A stretch of 64,000 nt of DNA. It comes from Synechococcus sp. Nb3U1 (GTDB taxonomy: Bacteria; Cyanobacteriota; Cyanobacteriia; Thermostichales; Thermostichaceae). The translations under genes were made by a program, and so were the position numbers. The DNA is taken from contig NZ_JAKFYQ010000002.1 of the NCBI RefSeq assembly GCF_021533835.1, positions 434,001 through 498,000 of the forward strand, given 5' to 3'. Shown one piece after another: positions 1 to 7,794 of this stretch (the first letter of the stretch is position 1; each line of letters opens with the position of its first letter). The notes beneath the pieces were generated by a model. It was not told the DNA's origin. It saw only the letters and a list, made by a program, of their open reading frames with translations, and searched no databases.

Positions 1-154
1 GATCTTTGGCTTGCAAACCCAGGGGCGGACGGAATCGATTTTGATGTCCTTGCCCCCCTTGGTGCGCTGGGAATACGGCTATGAACCGGAACCCGAAACT
101 TGGGAAGCAAAGCTCTACGATGTGCTGCGCCATCCCCGCAATTGGGGCGTGTAG
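1..154 (+). CDS. hemF: Oxygen-dependent coproporphyrinogen III oxidase, C-terminal fragment
   Basis: Only the last 50 codons are in the window. Reading from base 2, the frame gives the near-invariant HemF signature [13 protein letters not shown] followed by [12 protein letters not shown] and a stop at 152-154. HemF performs the aerobic oxidative decarboxylation of coproporphyrinogen III to protoporphyrinogen IX in heme and chlorophyll synthesis, in the cytoplasm. The tail length after the signature fits the family, so the 3' end looks intact. The gene begins outside the window, so its start and active site cannot be judged. The 79 bases to the next gene hold only a short direct repeat (TTGTACCTAT twice) and no clear terminator. 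Confidence 0.9.
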   Translation, partial: IFGLQTQGRTESILMSLPPLVRWEYGYEPEPETWEAKLYDVLRHPRNWGV

Positions 155-233
155 TCGCGAAGAATAGGCTAAATAGGCTACTTACTTGCTTGTACCTATC
201 TACTTGTACCTATTGAGGGGGCTACTGCCGCTG

Positions 234-989
234 TTAGGGGGATTTCACCTCAAAGTCTAGATCCGGCATTGGCAGATTTGCCTGGGGGTTGCTCTGCCCC
301 GTCAGCATGGCCAAACGGCGCGATACTTCATCATCCATTGCCATGTTGTCTAGTTGAGCGGCGATCTGTTCGCTGCGATCCTCCGAGAGTTCGCTCATGG
401 CACGAGTTTTGAACTGGCGGGCCTGGACTGCGTTTTTGGCCGCTTCGAATTGGGACTTGGCGGAGTCGATACTGTAGGCATTGTTCACTCGGGTCATCTG
501 CTCGAGGGCTTGGTTCACCTCGTTGATGTCCTTCATGTTGCTCAGTTCATTTTTGTAGGTGGTGAGCCTTTCTTTTTCGCGGGCCAGTTTTTGCTTGGCG
601 GCGGTAACGTAGCGATCGGCAGTTTCGACGTTTTCTTTGAGGGGGCCGAGGATCGCCTCAATTTGAAGGGCTTGTGCCATAGCCATGCGGGCGGCCTCTT
701 GATCTCCCCGTTGAGCGGCTAGGCGGGCTTTGTTCTCGAGAGACTGGTATTCGCGCACCTTTTGCATGTATTTCTGCTCGGCCCGCTGGTAGGAGGCCAC
801 CTGGGTGGCCACAGCTTCGGTGAGGCGCTGGACAGATTCTTGCATGGTGCGTAGGGATTCTTCCGCCACCATCACCGCCCCGGTGCCGCCCTTATCCACA
901 GGGATCCCCCACAACCAGTTCCAGGTGCCGACGATAACGCTGCCCGCCCGTTGCCCAAAAATGCCGTAGATGACTTTGCGTGCGCCCAT
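234..989 (-). CDS. PspA/IM30-family membrane-associated coiled-coil protein
   Basis: A 251-residue protein made almost wholly of charged, Ala/Gln-rich helix (about residues 40-200), typical of PspA/IM30 proteins that polymerise on membranes. The stretch around residues 65-150 contains YQRAEQKYMQKV and RLAAQRGDQEAARMA, matching the family's hairpin. Unusual for PspA is the Gly/Trp-containing N-terminus (VGTWNWLWGIPV) in place of a plain amphipathic helix. The tail is rich in Pro, Asn and Gln. It is more divergent than Vipp1 itself, so it is probably a PspA paralogue rather than the thylakoid Vipp1. ATG start at 987-989. It is monocistronic as far as can be seen and convergent with hemF. Confidence 0.8.
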   Translation of the reverse strand: MGARKVIYGIFGQRAGSVIVGTWNWLWGIPVDKGGTGAVMVAEESLRTMQESVQRLTEAVATQVASYQRAEQKYMQKVREYQSLENKARLAAQRGDQEAARMAMAQALQIEAILGPLKENVETADRYVTAAKQKLAREKERLTTYKNELSNMKDINEVNQALEQMTRVNNAYSIDSAKSQFEAAKNAVQARQFKTRAMSELSEDRSEQIAAQLDNMAMDDEVSRRLAMLTGQSNPQANLPMPDLDFEVKSP

Positions 990-1054
990 GGCCTTGCTCC
1001 CATGCCTGTGCCTGACTTTACTGTATTCAATTTCTCGCGCAACCGGAATAGTTC

Positions 1055-1735
1055 TCAGGGATCCGAGAGGCGAACAAATTGAAAGCCCCGTTCCCGCAAC
1101 CTTGGGATCAACTGCTGCGTGATGGTTGCAACCTGGGATCCCCCATGGACTCCATCATGAAGCACGATCAGAGATCCAGACCGCGCTTGGGTGAGGATGC
1201 GCTCCAGCACCACCGAGACAGGCGGGGTGAGCCAGTCTTCTGGAACCACGCTCCACATGACCACTCGCAGTCCCCAATCGCGTAGATCCGCAAGGGTGTG
1301 CGGCCAAAATAGACCATTGGGTGGGCGCACATCCCGATAATCACGAGGGATCCCACCACAGGCCTCGGCCAAAGCGGCTTGGTTGCGGCTTAGGCTGTGG
1401 TGTATTTCCTCTCGCGTCAGTTGGGTGAACGAGCGATGTTGCCAACCGTGGAGGCCGATGTGATGACCTTGCCGGACGATCTCTTGGGCCAGCTGAGGCC
1501 AGCGCTGCACCCGTTCGCCGAGGACAAAAAAGTTGCCCGGCACCTGAAAGTGGGCCAAAACCTCCAGTAGAGCCGGGGTGTGATCCGGATGCGGGCCATC
1601 GTCGAAGGTGAGGGCAATGGGTTGAGTGTTCGGGTTGGCCTGTAATTCCCACAAACAGTCTGGGAAAAGGGTTTTCAACCCCCAGTGCAGAGGGGAGTAA
1701 AGGAATGGGGGCAGAATTTGAGGAGAAGCAACCAC
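1055..1735 (-). CDS. Polysaccharide deacetylase (NodB-like, CE4 family)
   Basis: A 226-residue protein with the CE4 motifs in order: TFDDGPHPDHT (motif 1, the catalytic base and metal Asp), HGWQHRS (motif 2, HxxxH metal ligands), RPPNG (motif 3) and a C-terminal LHDG motif. The family removes N-acetyl groups from peptidoglycan or other aminosugar polymers with a divalent metal. No clear cleavable signal peptide is visible; the N-terminus is moderately hydrophobic. The annotated start is a GTG at 1733-1735. It lies about 65 bases upstream of the PspA-like gene on the same strand, so co-transcription is possible. Substrate cannot be inferred. Confidence 0.88.
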   Translation of the reverse strand: MVASPQILPPFLYSPLHWGLKTLFPDCLWELQANPNTQPIALTFDDGPHPDHTPALLEVLAHFQVPGNFFVLGERVQRWPQLAQEIVRQGHHIGLHGWQHRSFTQLTREEIHHSLSRNQAALAEACGGIPRDYRDVRPPNGLFWPHTLADLRDWGLRVVMWSVVPEDWLTPPVSVVLERILTQARSGSLIVLHDGVHGGSQVATITQQLIPRLRERGFQFVRLSDP

Positions 1736-1807
1736 GATGCTTGATTCTTGATGCTTTACTCTTCAAGATTCACTAGATTCACTGCTGAGGATCCACTAGA
1801 GATCTTC

Positions 1808-1873
1808 CTATATCCTCTGTTGCGCCTGGCAAATCCACTCCACAACTTGGGCAAAACTCAGTTGATGCCCCCG
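1808..1873 (-). pseudogene. Detached C-terminal tail of the DUF4332 protein
   Basis: Directly after the TAA that ends the DUF4332 reading frame, the same frame stays open for 21 codons and ends at a TAG (1808-1810). It encodes RGHQLSFAQVVEWICQAQ, which looks like the conserved last helix of the DUF4332 fold. The tail is therefore separated from its gene by a single nonsense codon rather than a frameshift. Either the stop is recent and truncates the protein, it is read through, or it is a sequencing error. Confidence 0.6.
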
Positions 1874-2245
1874 TTATCCTAGGGATCTCACTTGGAGACG
1901 GCAAAGGTTGCGATGCAGCACTTGCGGGGATCCCTTTGCCAACTGCTCTACCGACAAAATGCCTGCATGTAACAACAGCCCACACCCTTCTGGCCCCACT
2001 GCGGGTATCTGGGCCAAGGCCACGAGTGCCACCCATTTGTGGATAAAGCGCAAAGGGATTTTCAGTTGGGTGGAAAGGGCCTGCTGCTGCGCCGCAGTGG
2101 AACAATAATCCAGCAAGTGTTGGGTCGATTCAATGCCCAACTTCTTCAGGGCAGATCGATCGGCAGCGCTCATCCCTGGGATCCGACTCAGGGGCCAATT
2201 TGGTGAGGCCGGAACAGATTCTACAGAGTTGCTCGGAAGGGGCAC
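1874..2245 (-). CDS. DUF4332 (helix-hairpin-helix-like) protein, prematurely terminated
   Basis: A 123-residue protein with two helix-hairpin-helix-like units: LSRIPGMSAADRSALKKLG near residues 19-37 and AQIPAVGPEGCGLLLHAGI near residues 78-97. DUF4332 proteins are small, have no settled function, and resemble DNA-binding HhH repeats. The frame ends with LCRLQVRSLG and a TAA, but a well-formed family C-terminus follows in the same frame (see 1808-1873), so the protein appears about 22 residues short. It is divergent from aroA with a 236-base spacer. Confidence 0.7.
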   Translation of the reverse strand: MPLPSNSVESVPASPNWPLSRIPGMSAADRSALKKLGIESTQHLLDYCSTAAQQQALSTQLKIPLRFIHKWVALVALAQIPAVGPEGCGLLLHAGILSVEQLAKGSPQVLHRNLCRLQVRSLG

Positions 2246-2346
2246 AGCTTTATCCTAGGCATTTGTTTGATTCTAGCCAGGCCTTTTCTTCCCCCCGCTT
2301 GGCCCACAAAGTCAACAAAATAAACAAAATAAGTCAACAAAATAAA

Positions 2347-2368
2347 AGGTCGAGGCCAGCCCCGACCT
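2347..2368 (-). terminator. Hairpin followed by a T-rich tract on the minus strand
   Basis: AGGTCG (2347-2352) pairs with CGACCT (2363-2368), with two further G-C pairs inside. On the minus strand the hairpin is followed by TTTATTTTGTTGACTT. The shape is that of an intrinsic terminator for leftward transcription. It sits upstream of the DUF4332 gene and behind the divergent aroA, so it would block antisense transcription from aroA or act as a leader attenuator for DUF4332. Confidence 0.4.
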
Positions 2369-2413
2369 AGGAATCCATGTTGTTACTGTTTATCCTCCAC
2401 AACAGCGACGGAT

Positions 2414-2434
2414 CCCGTCAAAAGACAGCCTGTC
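2414..2434. repeat. 21-bp motif, copy 1 (upstream of aroA)
   Basis: These 21 bases are identical to 60858-60878. The right part is a near-palindrome (GACAGCCTGTC). It lies 47 bases before the aroA start, and the second copy lies 44 bases before the dnaG start. Both copies sit in divergent intergenic regions. It could be a shared regulator site or a dispersed repeat. Confidence 0.5.
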
Positions 2435-2481
2435 GTGCTGGTTAGGGTTCTGGCCACAGGGATCTGGAGGGAATCAGGTAC

Positions 2482-3849
2482 ATGCATGAGTATGATGAGA
2501 CTGCCTCAACTCCTGTAACGTCTGCTGTGCTGACCACCCCTTCTTCTGCTAATGTCCTGACCCTGTCTCCTGTCACGGGTCTACGTGGCCAAGTGAGCAT
2601 TCCCGGCGATAAGTCCATTTCCCATCGGGCTTTGATGCTGGGATCCCTGGCGGAGGGAGAAACCACGATTCAGGGGCTACTGCTAGGGGAAGATCCCCGC
2701 AGTACAGCTGCATGCTTTCGGGCGATGGGAGCGGAGATCTCTGAGCTGAATACCACATGGGTGCGCATCAAGGGAATCGGCTTGGGCCAGTTGCAAGAAC
2801 CGGCGGATGTATTGGATGCGGGCAATTCTGGGACGACAATGCGGCTGATGTTGGGGATCCTGGCCAGCCATGCTGGGCGCTTTTTTGCCGTGACGGGGGA
2901 TGGATCCCTGCGTTCCCGACCGATGCGACGAGTGGTGGATCCCTTGCGACAGATGGGGGCACAAATTTGGGGTCGGGCCGGGGGCAATCTTGCCCCTTTG
3001 GCTATACAAGGGGGATCCCTAAAAGGCATTCACTATCACTCTCCGGTCGCCTCAGCCCAAGTGAAATCTTGCCTTTTGCTGGCGGGTCTGTTGGCGGAAG
3101 GCACCACGCAGGTGACGGAACCGGCTCTTTCGCGGGATCATTCCGAGCGGATGTTGCGGGCCTTTGGGGCCGAGATCAACGCGGATCCGGAGGAGAAAAC
3201 GGTGGCAGTTGTGGGGGGATCCCGGTTGCGGGGACAGGCGGTGACTGTTCCGGGGGATATCAGTTCGGCAGCCTTTTGGTTGGTGGCAGGCTCAATTGTG
3301 CTCGAGAGCGAATTGCTCCTGGAAAACGTCGGCTTGAACCCCACCCGCACCGGGGTATTGGAGGTGCTAAGGGAAATGGGAGCAGATATTCAAATCGAGA
3401 ATCCGCGGGAGATTGCGGGCGAGCCCCTAGGAGATTTGCGGGTGCGTTCTGCTCCGTTGCGGGGCTGCACCATCGCTGGAGACCGGATCCCGACCTTGAT
3501 CGATGAGATCCCGGTGTTGGCGGTAGCGGCGGCTTTTGCAGATGGGGTAACGGTGATTCGAGATGCGGCAGAACTGCGGGTGAAAGAAAGTGATCGGTTG
3601 GCCGCCATGGCACAGGAGCTGGGCCGTATGGGGGCTCAGGTGTGTGAACATCCAGATGGCTTGGAGATCCAAGGAGGGATCCCGCTTCAGGGGACGGAGG
3701 TAGACAGCCATGAAGATCACCGCATTGCCATGAGCCTGATGGTGGCAGCTTTGGGCGCCCAGGGATCCACAACTTTGGTCGGAGCAGATTGTGCCCGCAT
3801 TTCTTACCCAGATTTCATTCCCACTTTGCAGCGATTAACGGATCTGTGA
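2482..3849 (+). CDS. aroA: 3-phosphoshikimate 1-carboxyvinyltransferase (EPSP synthase)
   Basis: A 455-residue cytoplasmic enzyme that transfers the enolpyruvyl group of PEP to shikimate-3-phosphate in the chorismate pathway. Family motifs are clear: [13 protein letters not shown] near residues 41-53, the PEP-binding loop [12 protein letters not shown] near residues 114-125, [11 protein letters not shown], and [13 protein letters not shown] near the C-terminus. The first 35 residues are a low-complexity Ser/Thr/Pro extension that may not all be translated. ATG at 2482 has a GGAGGG ribosome-binding site 11 bases upstream. A dead TnpB gene lies immediately downstream on the other strand. Confidence 0.96.
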   Translation: MHEYDETASTPVTSAVLTTPSSANVLTLSPVTGLRGQVSIPGDKSISHRALMLGSLAEGETTIQGLLLGEDPRSTAACFRAMGAEISELNTTWVRIKGIGLGQLQEPADVLDAGNSGTTMRLMLGILASHAGRFFAVTGDGSLRSRPMRRVVDPLRQMGAQIWGRAGGNLAPLAIQGGSLKGIHYHSPVASAQVKSCLLLAGLLAEGTTQVTEPALSRDHSERMLRAFGAEINADPEEKTVAVVGGSRLRGQAVTVPGDISSAAFWLVAGSIVLESELLLENVGLNPTRTGVLEVLREMGADIQIENPREIAGEPLGDLRVRSAPLRGCTIAGDRIPTLIDEIPVLAVAAAFADGVTVIRDAAELRVKESDRLAAMAQELGRMGAQVCEHPDGLEIQGGIPLQGTEVDSHEDHRIAMSLMVAALGAQGSTTLVGADCARISYPDFIPTLQRLTDL

Positions 3850-3852
3850 AGT

Positions 3853-4503
3853 ACCCGACGCTGTAGCTTGCTTCCCGCAGGGTTGCTCTGCATACAGGAT
3901 GGGCTTCTCTAATCAACCGCGACAGCCTCGGAGAGGGTAGACTTACGCCTTGGGTCTTACATCGCGTCCTAGAGCAGCAGCCCCACTTCCTGAGGCCAAA
4001 ATCCGCAAGCCTTCATTTCTGATATTAATCGCTGCGTTGATGTCTGGGTCGTGGCGTTTCTGGCAGTGAGGACTTACAAACGAGCGAACCGAGAGATCCA
4101 TCTTCTCTAGCGGGAGAAAGGTGTTGGAACAAAGGTGAGAAGACGGAAAGAGAAGATTCAGGTTTCTCCATACCGTCCTCTACCAGCAACGATGTAAAGT
4201 ACTTTCCATCTGGCATCTTGGACACAGTGACCGTCTTCAGTTGTCCCTCAATTGGTCTGTGAATTTTGGCTGCAACCGTTCCCAACAAACCAGGAAACTT
4301 AATTGCAGATTCAGAAATCACTTTGACGTTTTGGGGAAACTGGACGGACTGACGATGATGCTTCGACTTGAACCTGGGATACTTTGCCCTGCCCTCAAAG
4401 AAGTTCTGGAACGCTTGAGACAGATTCAACACCGATTGCTGTAAGCATTGCGAATAGCACTCTTTCAACCATTCATGCTCCGCCTTCAGTCTAGGAATCT
4501 ATT
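3853..4503 (-). pseudogene. Degenerate TnpB (IS200/IS605 family) with its RuvC core deleted
   Basis: The N-terminal part reads HEWLKECYSQCLQQ, FQNFFEGRAKYPRFKSK and FPQNVKVISESAIKFPG, a standard TnpB wedge/recognition region, up to about 4190. The catalytic RuvC segment with its acidic residues is missing. A frameshift near 4070 then leads to HDPDINAAINIRNEGL and LALGRD-like tail sequence at 3960-4060. Further down, EKPILYAEQPCGKQAT (3853-3915) matches other TnpB ends in this window. An upstream in-frame stop also breaks the N-terminus. No tnpA is present, so the element is not autonomous and the protein cannot be a nuclease. Confidence 0.8.
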
Positions 4504-4550
4504 TCTTCATGTTGAATGCAGAAATTCCCTTGCCATTGGAGACAGCCCCT

Positions 4551-4877
4551 TCAGCGGATCTGGACAGCAGTTCCGGTGGCAGTGATCAAAAGGAGCACGC
4601 CGGTTTGGTCAACGTTTATGGTGCTGGTGTTGAGGTTGATGCCGATCACCCCATCCGCTCCTAGACGTTTGGCCCGCCGTTCTAACTCGGCAACTGCTTC
4701 TTTCTGACCCTGTTCAAAAACCCGCTCGTAAGCTCCTGTGCGCCCGCCGATAATATCGCGGATCCCTGCAAAAAAGTCCCGTAAGGCGTTGCTCCCATAA
4801 ACCACCTCGGCAGTGACAATGCCCAGATAGCTTTCAATTTCTACACCCTGCAACACATCTGTGGTAGACAGCAACAT
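4551..4877 (-). CDS. YbjQ/UPF0145 family protein
   Basis: A 108-residue protein matching the YbjQ (DUF74) family: an N-terminal beta strand, the GSNALRDFFAGIRDIIGGRTGAYE-type core (around residues 28-51), then the helix with RRAKRLGADGVIGI and final strands. Homologues form pentamers, and their function is not established. It lies 58 bases downstream of the sucrose-phosphate phosphatase gene on the same strand. Confidence 0.88.
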   Translation of the reverse strand: MLLSTTDVLQGVEIESYLGIVTAEVVYGSNALRDFFAGIRDIIGGRTGAYERVFEQGQKEAVAELERRAKRLGADGVIGINLNTSTINVDQTGVLLLITATGTAVQIR

Positions 4878-4935
4878 TCTTCAACCTCTGGGTTGGCACC
4901 CCTCCAGGCTAGCTGAGATGCTCTATAGACAACCT

Positions 4936-5703
4936 CTATAGACACCCAAAGTGTTGCAACCCCTCTAGGATCCCGCCTGCACAGGCGGCGGAAGCCAAAA
5001 TACAGTGGGGAGTAGGGTTCTTGCGGTACCAATCCAGCAATTCTGGTTGGGCATTGCCCACCACAATGCCGTAGCCCCCTGACTCGATCGCCGCCTGGAG
5101 CAGCAGTTGATCGTTGCCAGAATCTCCACAAGCCAGGATCTGTTCCCCAGGGATCCCCCATTCTTGTTGTAAGTAGCGCAGCGCGGATCCCTTATTTCCC
5201 GCTAGAGGGAGCAAGTCCAGATCTCGACCGCTGCTATACACCAGGTTCACCGCCAGTCCCCGTTGCGCCAATTCCCGGCTCAGTTGTGCGCTCACCCATT
5301 CAGCTCGTCCGGCATCCAGCCAATAGCTGAGCTTGAAGGCTCCCTGTTCAGAGACAGGTTGGGGGCGCAGTTCGGGAAATTGAGCCGCCACCTCGGCAAC
5401 TGCCTCCCGATTCCATCCCTGGGCAAGATGACTTGTCCAACCCGGATCCGGCTCAGGGAGTCCTTGATGATGGACAGCAGTGCCCACCGAGAGGATCAAA
5501 GCATCAGGGGGCAAGAGCGGGTATTCCCGGAGCAGTTCTTGGTACAGATACCAGGATCGACCGGTGGCATAGACGAGCTTTAGGCCTGTTTGGGCACGTA
5601 ACTGTTCCAGTCTGGGATTCAAATCCTGCAACGCTGAGGGATCCCCCACCAAGGTGTAATCCAAATCGGTGATCAACAATTGCAAGTTCACAGGCACCTT
5701 CAC
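4936..5703 (-). CDS. spp: Sucrose-phosphate phosphatase (HAD superfamily)
   Basis: A 255-residue HAD phosphatase with motif I DLDYTLVGD (nucleophile Asp near residue 13), motif II ATGRS, and the C-terminal motifs SSGRDLDLLP, GNKGSALRYL and CGDSGND. The motif spacing and the glucose-binding cap follow cyanobacterial sucrose-6F-phosphate phosphatase, the last step of sucrose synthesis. Sucrose is a common compatible solute in such organisms. No sucrose-phosphate synthase is adjacent. The gene is divergent from ribokinase. Confidence 0.88.
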   Translation of the reverse strand: MKVPVNLQLLITDLDYTLVGDPSALQDLNPRLEQLRAQTGLKLVYATGRSWYLYQELLREYPLLPPDALILSVGTAVHHQGLPEPDPGWTSHLAQGWNREAVAEVAAQFPELRPQPVSEQGAFKLSYWLDAGRAEWVSAQLSRELAQRGLAVNLVYSSGRDLDLLPLAGNKGSALRYLQQEWGIPGEQILACGDSGNDQLLLQAAIESGGYGIVVGNAQPELLDWYRKNPTPHCILASAACAGGILEGLQHFGCL

Positions 5704-5837
5704 TCACCTCTTTGGGATCGGGTTGAGAGATCCTTGTCTCCACAGAGTATCAGCTTCAGTGCTCTTGCCGTGGCATGATGAAACTTCATCCTGCTGAGGA
5801 CAATTTCTCCTCCCATTGAATCTTGTCAAGGATCCTG

Positions 5838-6758
5838 ATGCCGAAGCCAATCCGCGTGGTAGGTAGCTTGAATATGGATTTGGTGGTGCAGGTGCCCCAT
5901 CAGCCCATCTCTGGCGAAACAGTGCTGGGATCCGACTACGCCACCTACCCCGGCGGCAAAGGAGCCAATCAAGCGGTGGCGGCGGCCCGGGCGGGCGCGG
6001 AGGTGCAGATGTGGGGAGCGGTGGGATCCGATGCCTTCGGAGCTATTCTCAAAGAAAACCTCGAGCAAAACGGAATTGATACCCGCCAACTGACAGAACT
6101 GCCAGGCCCAAGTGGTATCGCCCTGATCACGGTGGATCCCAGCGGACAGAACCGGATCGTGGTCAGCCCAGGAGCCAATGGACGCTATACGCCAGAGGGC
6201 TTGCCCCTCTTCACCCCTGCTGCCTTACTCCTGCTGCAACTGGAAATTCCGATGCCGACGGTATTGGCGGTGGCTGAGCAAGCCTTTGCCCAAGGGATCC
6301 CGATTTTGCTCAATCCCGCCCCGATTCAACCTTTGCCTGGATCTTTGTTGCCGCAAATTCGCTACCTGGTGCTCAACGAAACCGAAGCCACCAGCCTTAC
6401 CCAATCCCCTATTGAAACCCCTGAGCAGGCCCAAACGGTGGCTCAACGGCTACAAAAGCAAGGGATCCCGACGGTGATCCTCACGTTGGGAGGGGCGGGT
6501 TTGGTCTGGGTGGATGGAGAAGAAAGGGGCTACCTGCCGGCTCATTCGGTGAAAGTGGTGGATACCACTGCCGCTGGAGATGGGTTTTGTGGGGCTTTGG
6601 CTGCTTGCTTGGCCGCCGGGGGATCTCTGAAGGAAGCCTTGCGGTTTGCCAATGCGGCGGCAGCACTCGCGGTCACTCGGGCGGGAGCCCAGCCCAGCCT
6701 AGCTTATCGAGCTGAGATCGAGGCTTTTGGGGCAGGCCAGAGGGATCCCAGCGTCTAG
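5838..6758 (+). CDS. rbsK: Ribokinase (PfkB family sugar kinase)
   Basis: About 306 residues from the ATG at 5838; an in-frame TTG at 5823 is less likely. The N-terminal GSLNMDLV and the PfkB signature 1 region YPGGKGANQAVAAARAG are present. The C-terminal signature 2 DTTAAGDGFCGAL contains the catalytic Asp. The family phosphorylates ribose to ribose-5-phosphate using ATP. No ribose transporter accompanies it, so it probably salvages ribose from nucleosides. Length and motifs are normal. Confidence 0.93.
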   Translation: MPKPIRVVGSLNMDLVVQVPHQPISGETVLGSDYATYPGGKGANQAVAAARAGAEVQMWGAVGSDAFGAILKENLEQNGIDTRQLTELPGPSGIALITVDPSGQNRIVVSPGANGRYTPEGLPLFTPAALLLLQLEIPMPTVLAVAEQAFAQGIPILLNPAPIQPLPGSLLPQIRYLVLNETEATSLTQSPIETPEQAQTVAQRLQKQGIPTVILTLGGAGLVWVDGEERGYLPAHSVKVVDTTAAGDGFCGALAACLAAGGSLKEALRFANAAAALAVTRAGAQPSLAYRAEIEAFGAGQRDPSV

Positions 6759-6956
6759 TTTTGGGTGAGAGCCAAAAATGGAAATCGAGGTGCCCTAGGA
6801 GAGTCATTCAGGACTACTCGGTAGTGCTCTCTAGGGTTTGAGTGGCCGATGAGAGGGTTTTGTGTCGCCAAGTGTCTTGTTCTAGCATCTGCTGCCGCAA
6901 AGTTTCTACCCTCGGGGAAAGGGATCCCGGCTGACAATCAGAGCGGAAAGAGATCT

Positions 6957-7373
6957 TCAATGATCTTCAATGGTCTGTAGCAGTTGTTGTCGTTGTTCTG
7001 GGCTTAGGACTTGGCGCATTTCCAAAATGGCCTCGAAGCGGCTGGCATTCACCTCTTGAGCTAGCCGTTGTACCCGCTGAAATTGGGCTGCCACTTCCGA
7101 GTCGGGGGCATCGCTGACCAATAGCTCCCGCAGTTGACGACGGGCGGCTCTTAACTCCAGGGTGCGATTCAGGAGCTCCTCCTGTTTGCGGTGGCGAATT
7201 TGTTGCAGTTGGCGCAATTGCTCGGCAGAGAGATTCAGATCCCGCAGGTTGCGACCCCGGCGCAGTTCTGTGGCCCGCGGGCGCCCAGGCTGGGCTACTG
7301 TGGGTTCACTCACAGATCCTAGGCAGAGCAGGCTTAAGCCCAGAATGGGGATCCACAACAAAGTTCTTTTCAT
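6957..7373 (-). CDS. Spy/CpxP-like periplasmic protein
   Basis: A 138-residue protein with a signal peptide (residues 1-27, MKRTLLWIPILGLSLLCLG then AQ) and a helical mature part. It carries two LTxxQ-like motifs: LSAEQLRQLQQI near residue 48 and LSPEQRQQLLQ near residue 123. This is the Spy/CpxP/CnrX fold of periplasmic stress chaperones and metal sensors. It is the third gene of a minus-strand group with an ECF sigma factor and its presumed anti-sigma, 82 bases after the latter. That order suggests it senses envelope or metal stress for the sigma factor, or is a target of it. Confidence 0.75.
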   Translation of the reverse strand: MKRTLLWIPILGLSLLCLGSVSEPTVAQPGRPRATELRRGRNLRDLNLSAEQLRQLQQIRHRKQEELLNRTLELRAARRQLRELLVSDAPDSEVAAQFQRVQRLAQEVNASRFEAILEMRQVLSPEQRQQLLQTIEDH

Positions 7374-7455
7374 CGTTCTCCTGGCAGGGTCTCAACAGTC
7401 TGATGGGTTAAGGGTGCAAGTATAAGTAGCATCTGTCGGGCCACAACCCGGTCGA

Positions 7456-7794
7456 TTAGGATCCCTCGAGGCCTAGTTCTATCCACCAGGTTTCGGCCTC
7501 TACCCCGTCTTGGCCAAGCAATCCTCCCCAGGTGTTGATCAAGAAGCTTTCTAGGGCTTCGGTTTCCTGCACCACCACCTGGGCCTGCCAACGTTGATAC
7601 CCGGCCCAACCCAGCAATGTCCCCACCAAAATCGGGATCCCAACCCAGCCCCAACCCAGCCGTGAACGCTGTCGCAGTGGATGGGCAGTGACACTACGCA
7701 AGATCCGATCTTCCAAATCAGAGGAAGGGGGAGGAGTGCGGAATTGGCGTAAAAACTGCCGTAGCTGCTCCTCTTCAAAGGGGTTTTGGTTCAC
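7456..7794 (-). CDS. Putative single-pass anti-sigma factor
   Basis: A 112-residue protein with a cytoplasmic N-terminus of about 46 residues (RQFLRQFRTPPPSSDLEDRILRSV), one membrane helix around residues 48-66 (WVGIPILVGTLLGW), and a short external tail. It has no HxxxCxxC zinc motif, so it is not a ZAS-type anti-sigma. Its GTG start overlaps the stop of the ECF sigma gene by three bases (GTGA), a classic sign of translational coupling between a sigma factor and its regulator. The function is inferred from topology and position; sequence similarity is weak. Confidence 0.65.
   Translation of the reverse strand: MNQNPFEEEQLRQFLRQFRTPPPSSDLEDRILRSVTAHPLRQRSRLGWGWVGIPILVGTLLGWAGYQRWQAQVVVQETEALESFLINTWGGLLGQDGVEAETWWIELGLEGS

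Noticed and set aside
354-722. Open plus-strand frame inside the PspA-like gene
   Set aside because: It is antisense to a clear coiled-coil gene, and its open state follows from that gene's codon use.
2757-3506. 249-codon plus-strand frame inside aroA
   Set aside because: Glycine/arginine-rich shadow of a verified gene, without family match or start signal.
6755-6937. Minus-strand 60-residue frame between rbsK and the Spy-like gene
   Set aside because: No conserved features, poor start context and overlap with the rbsK end.
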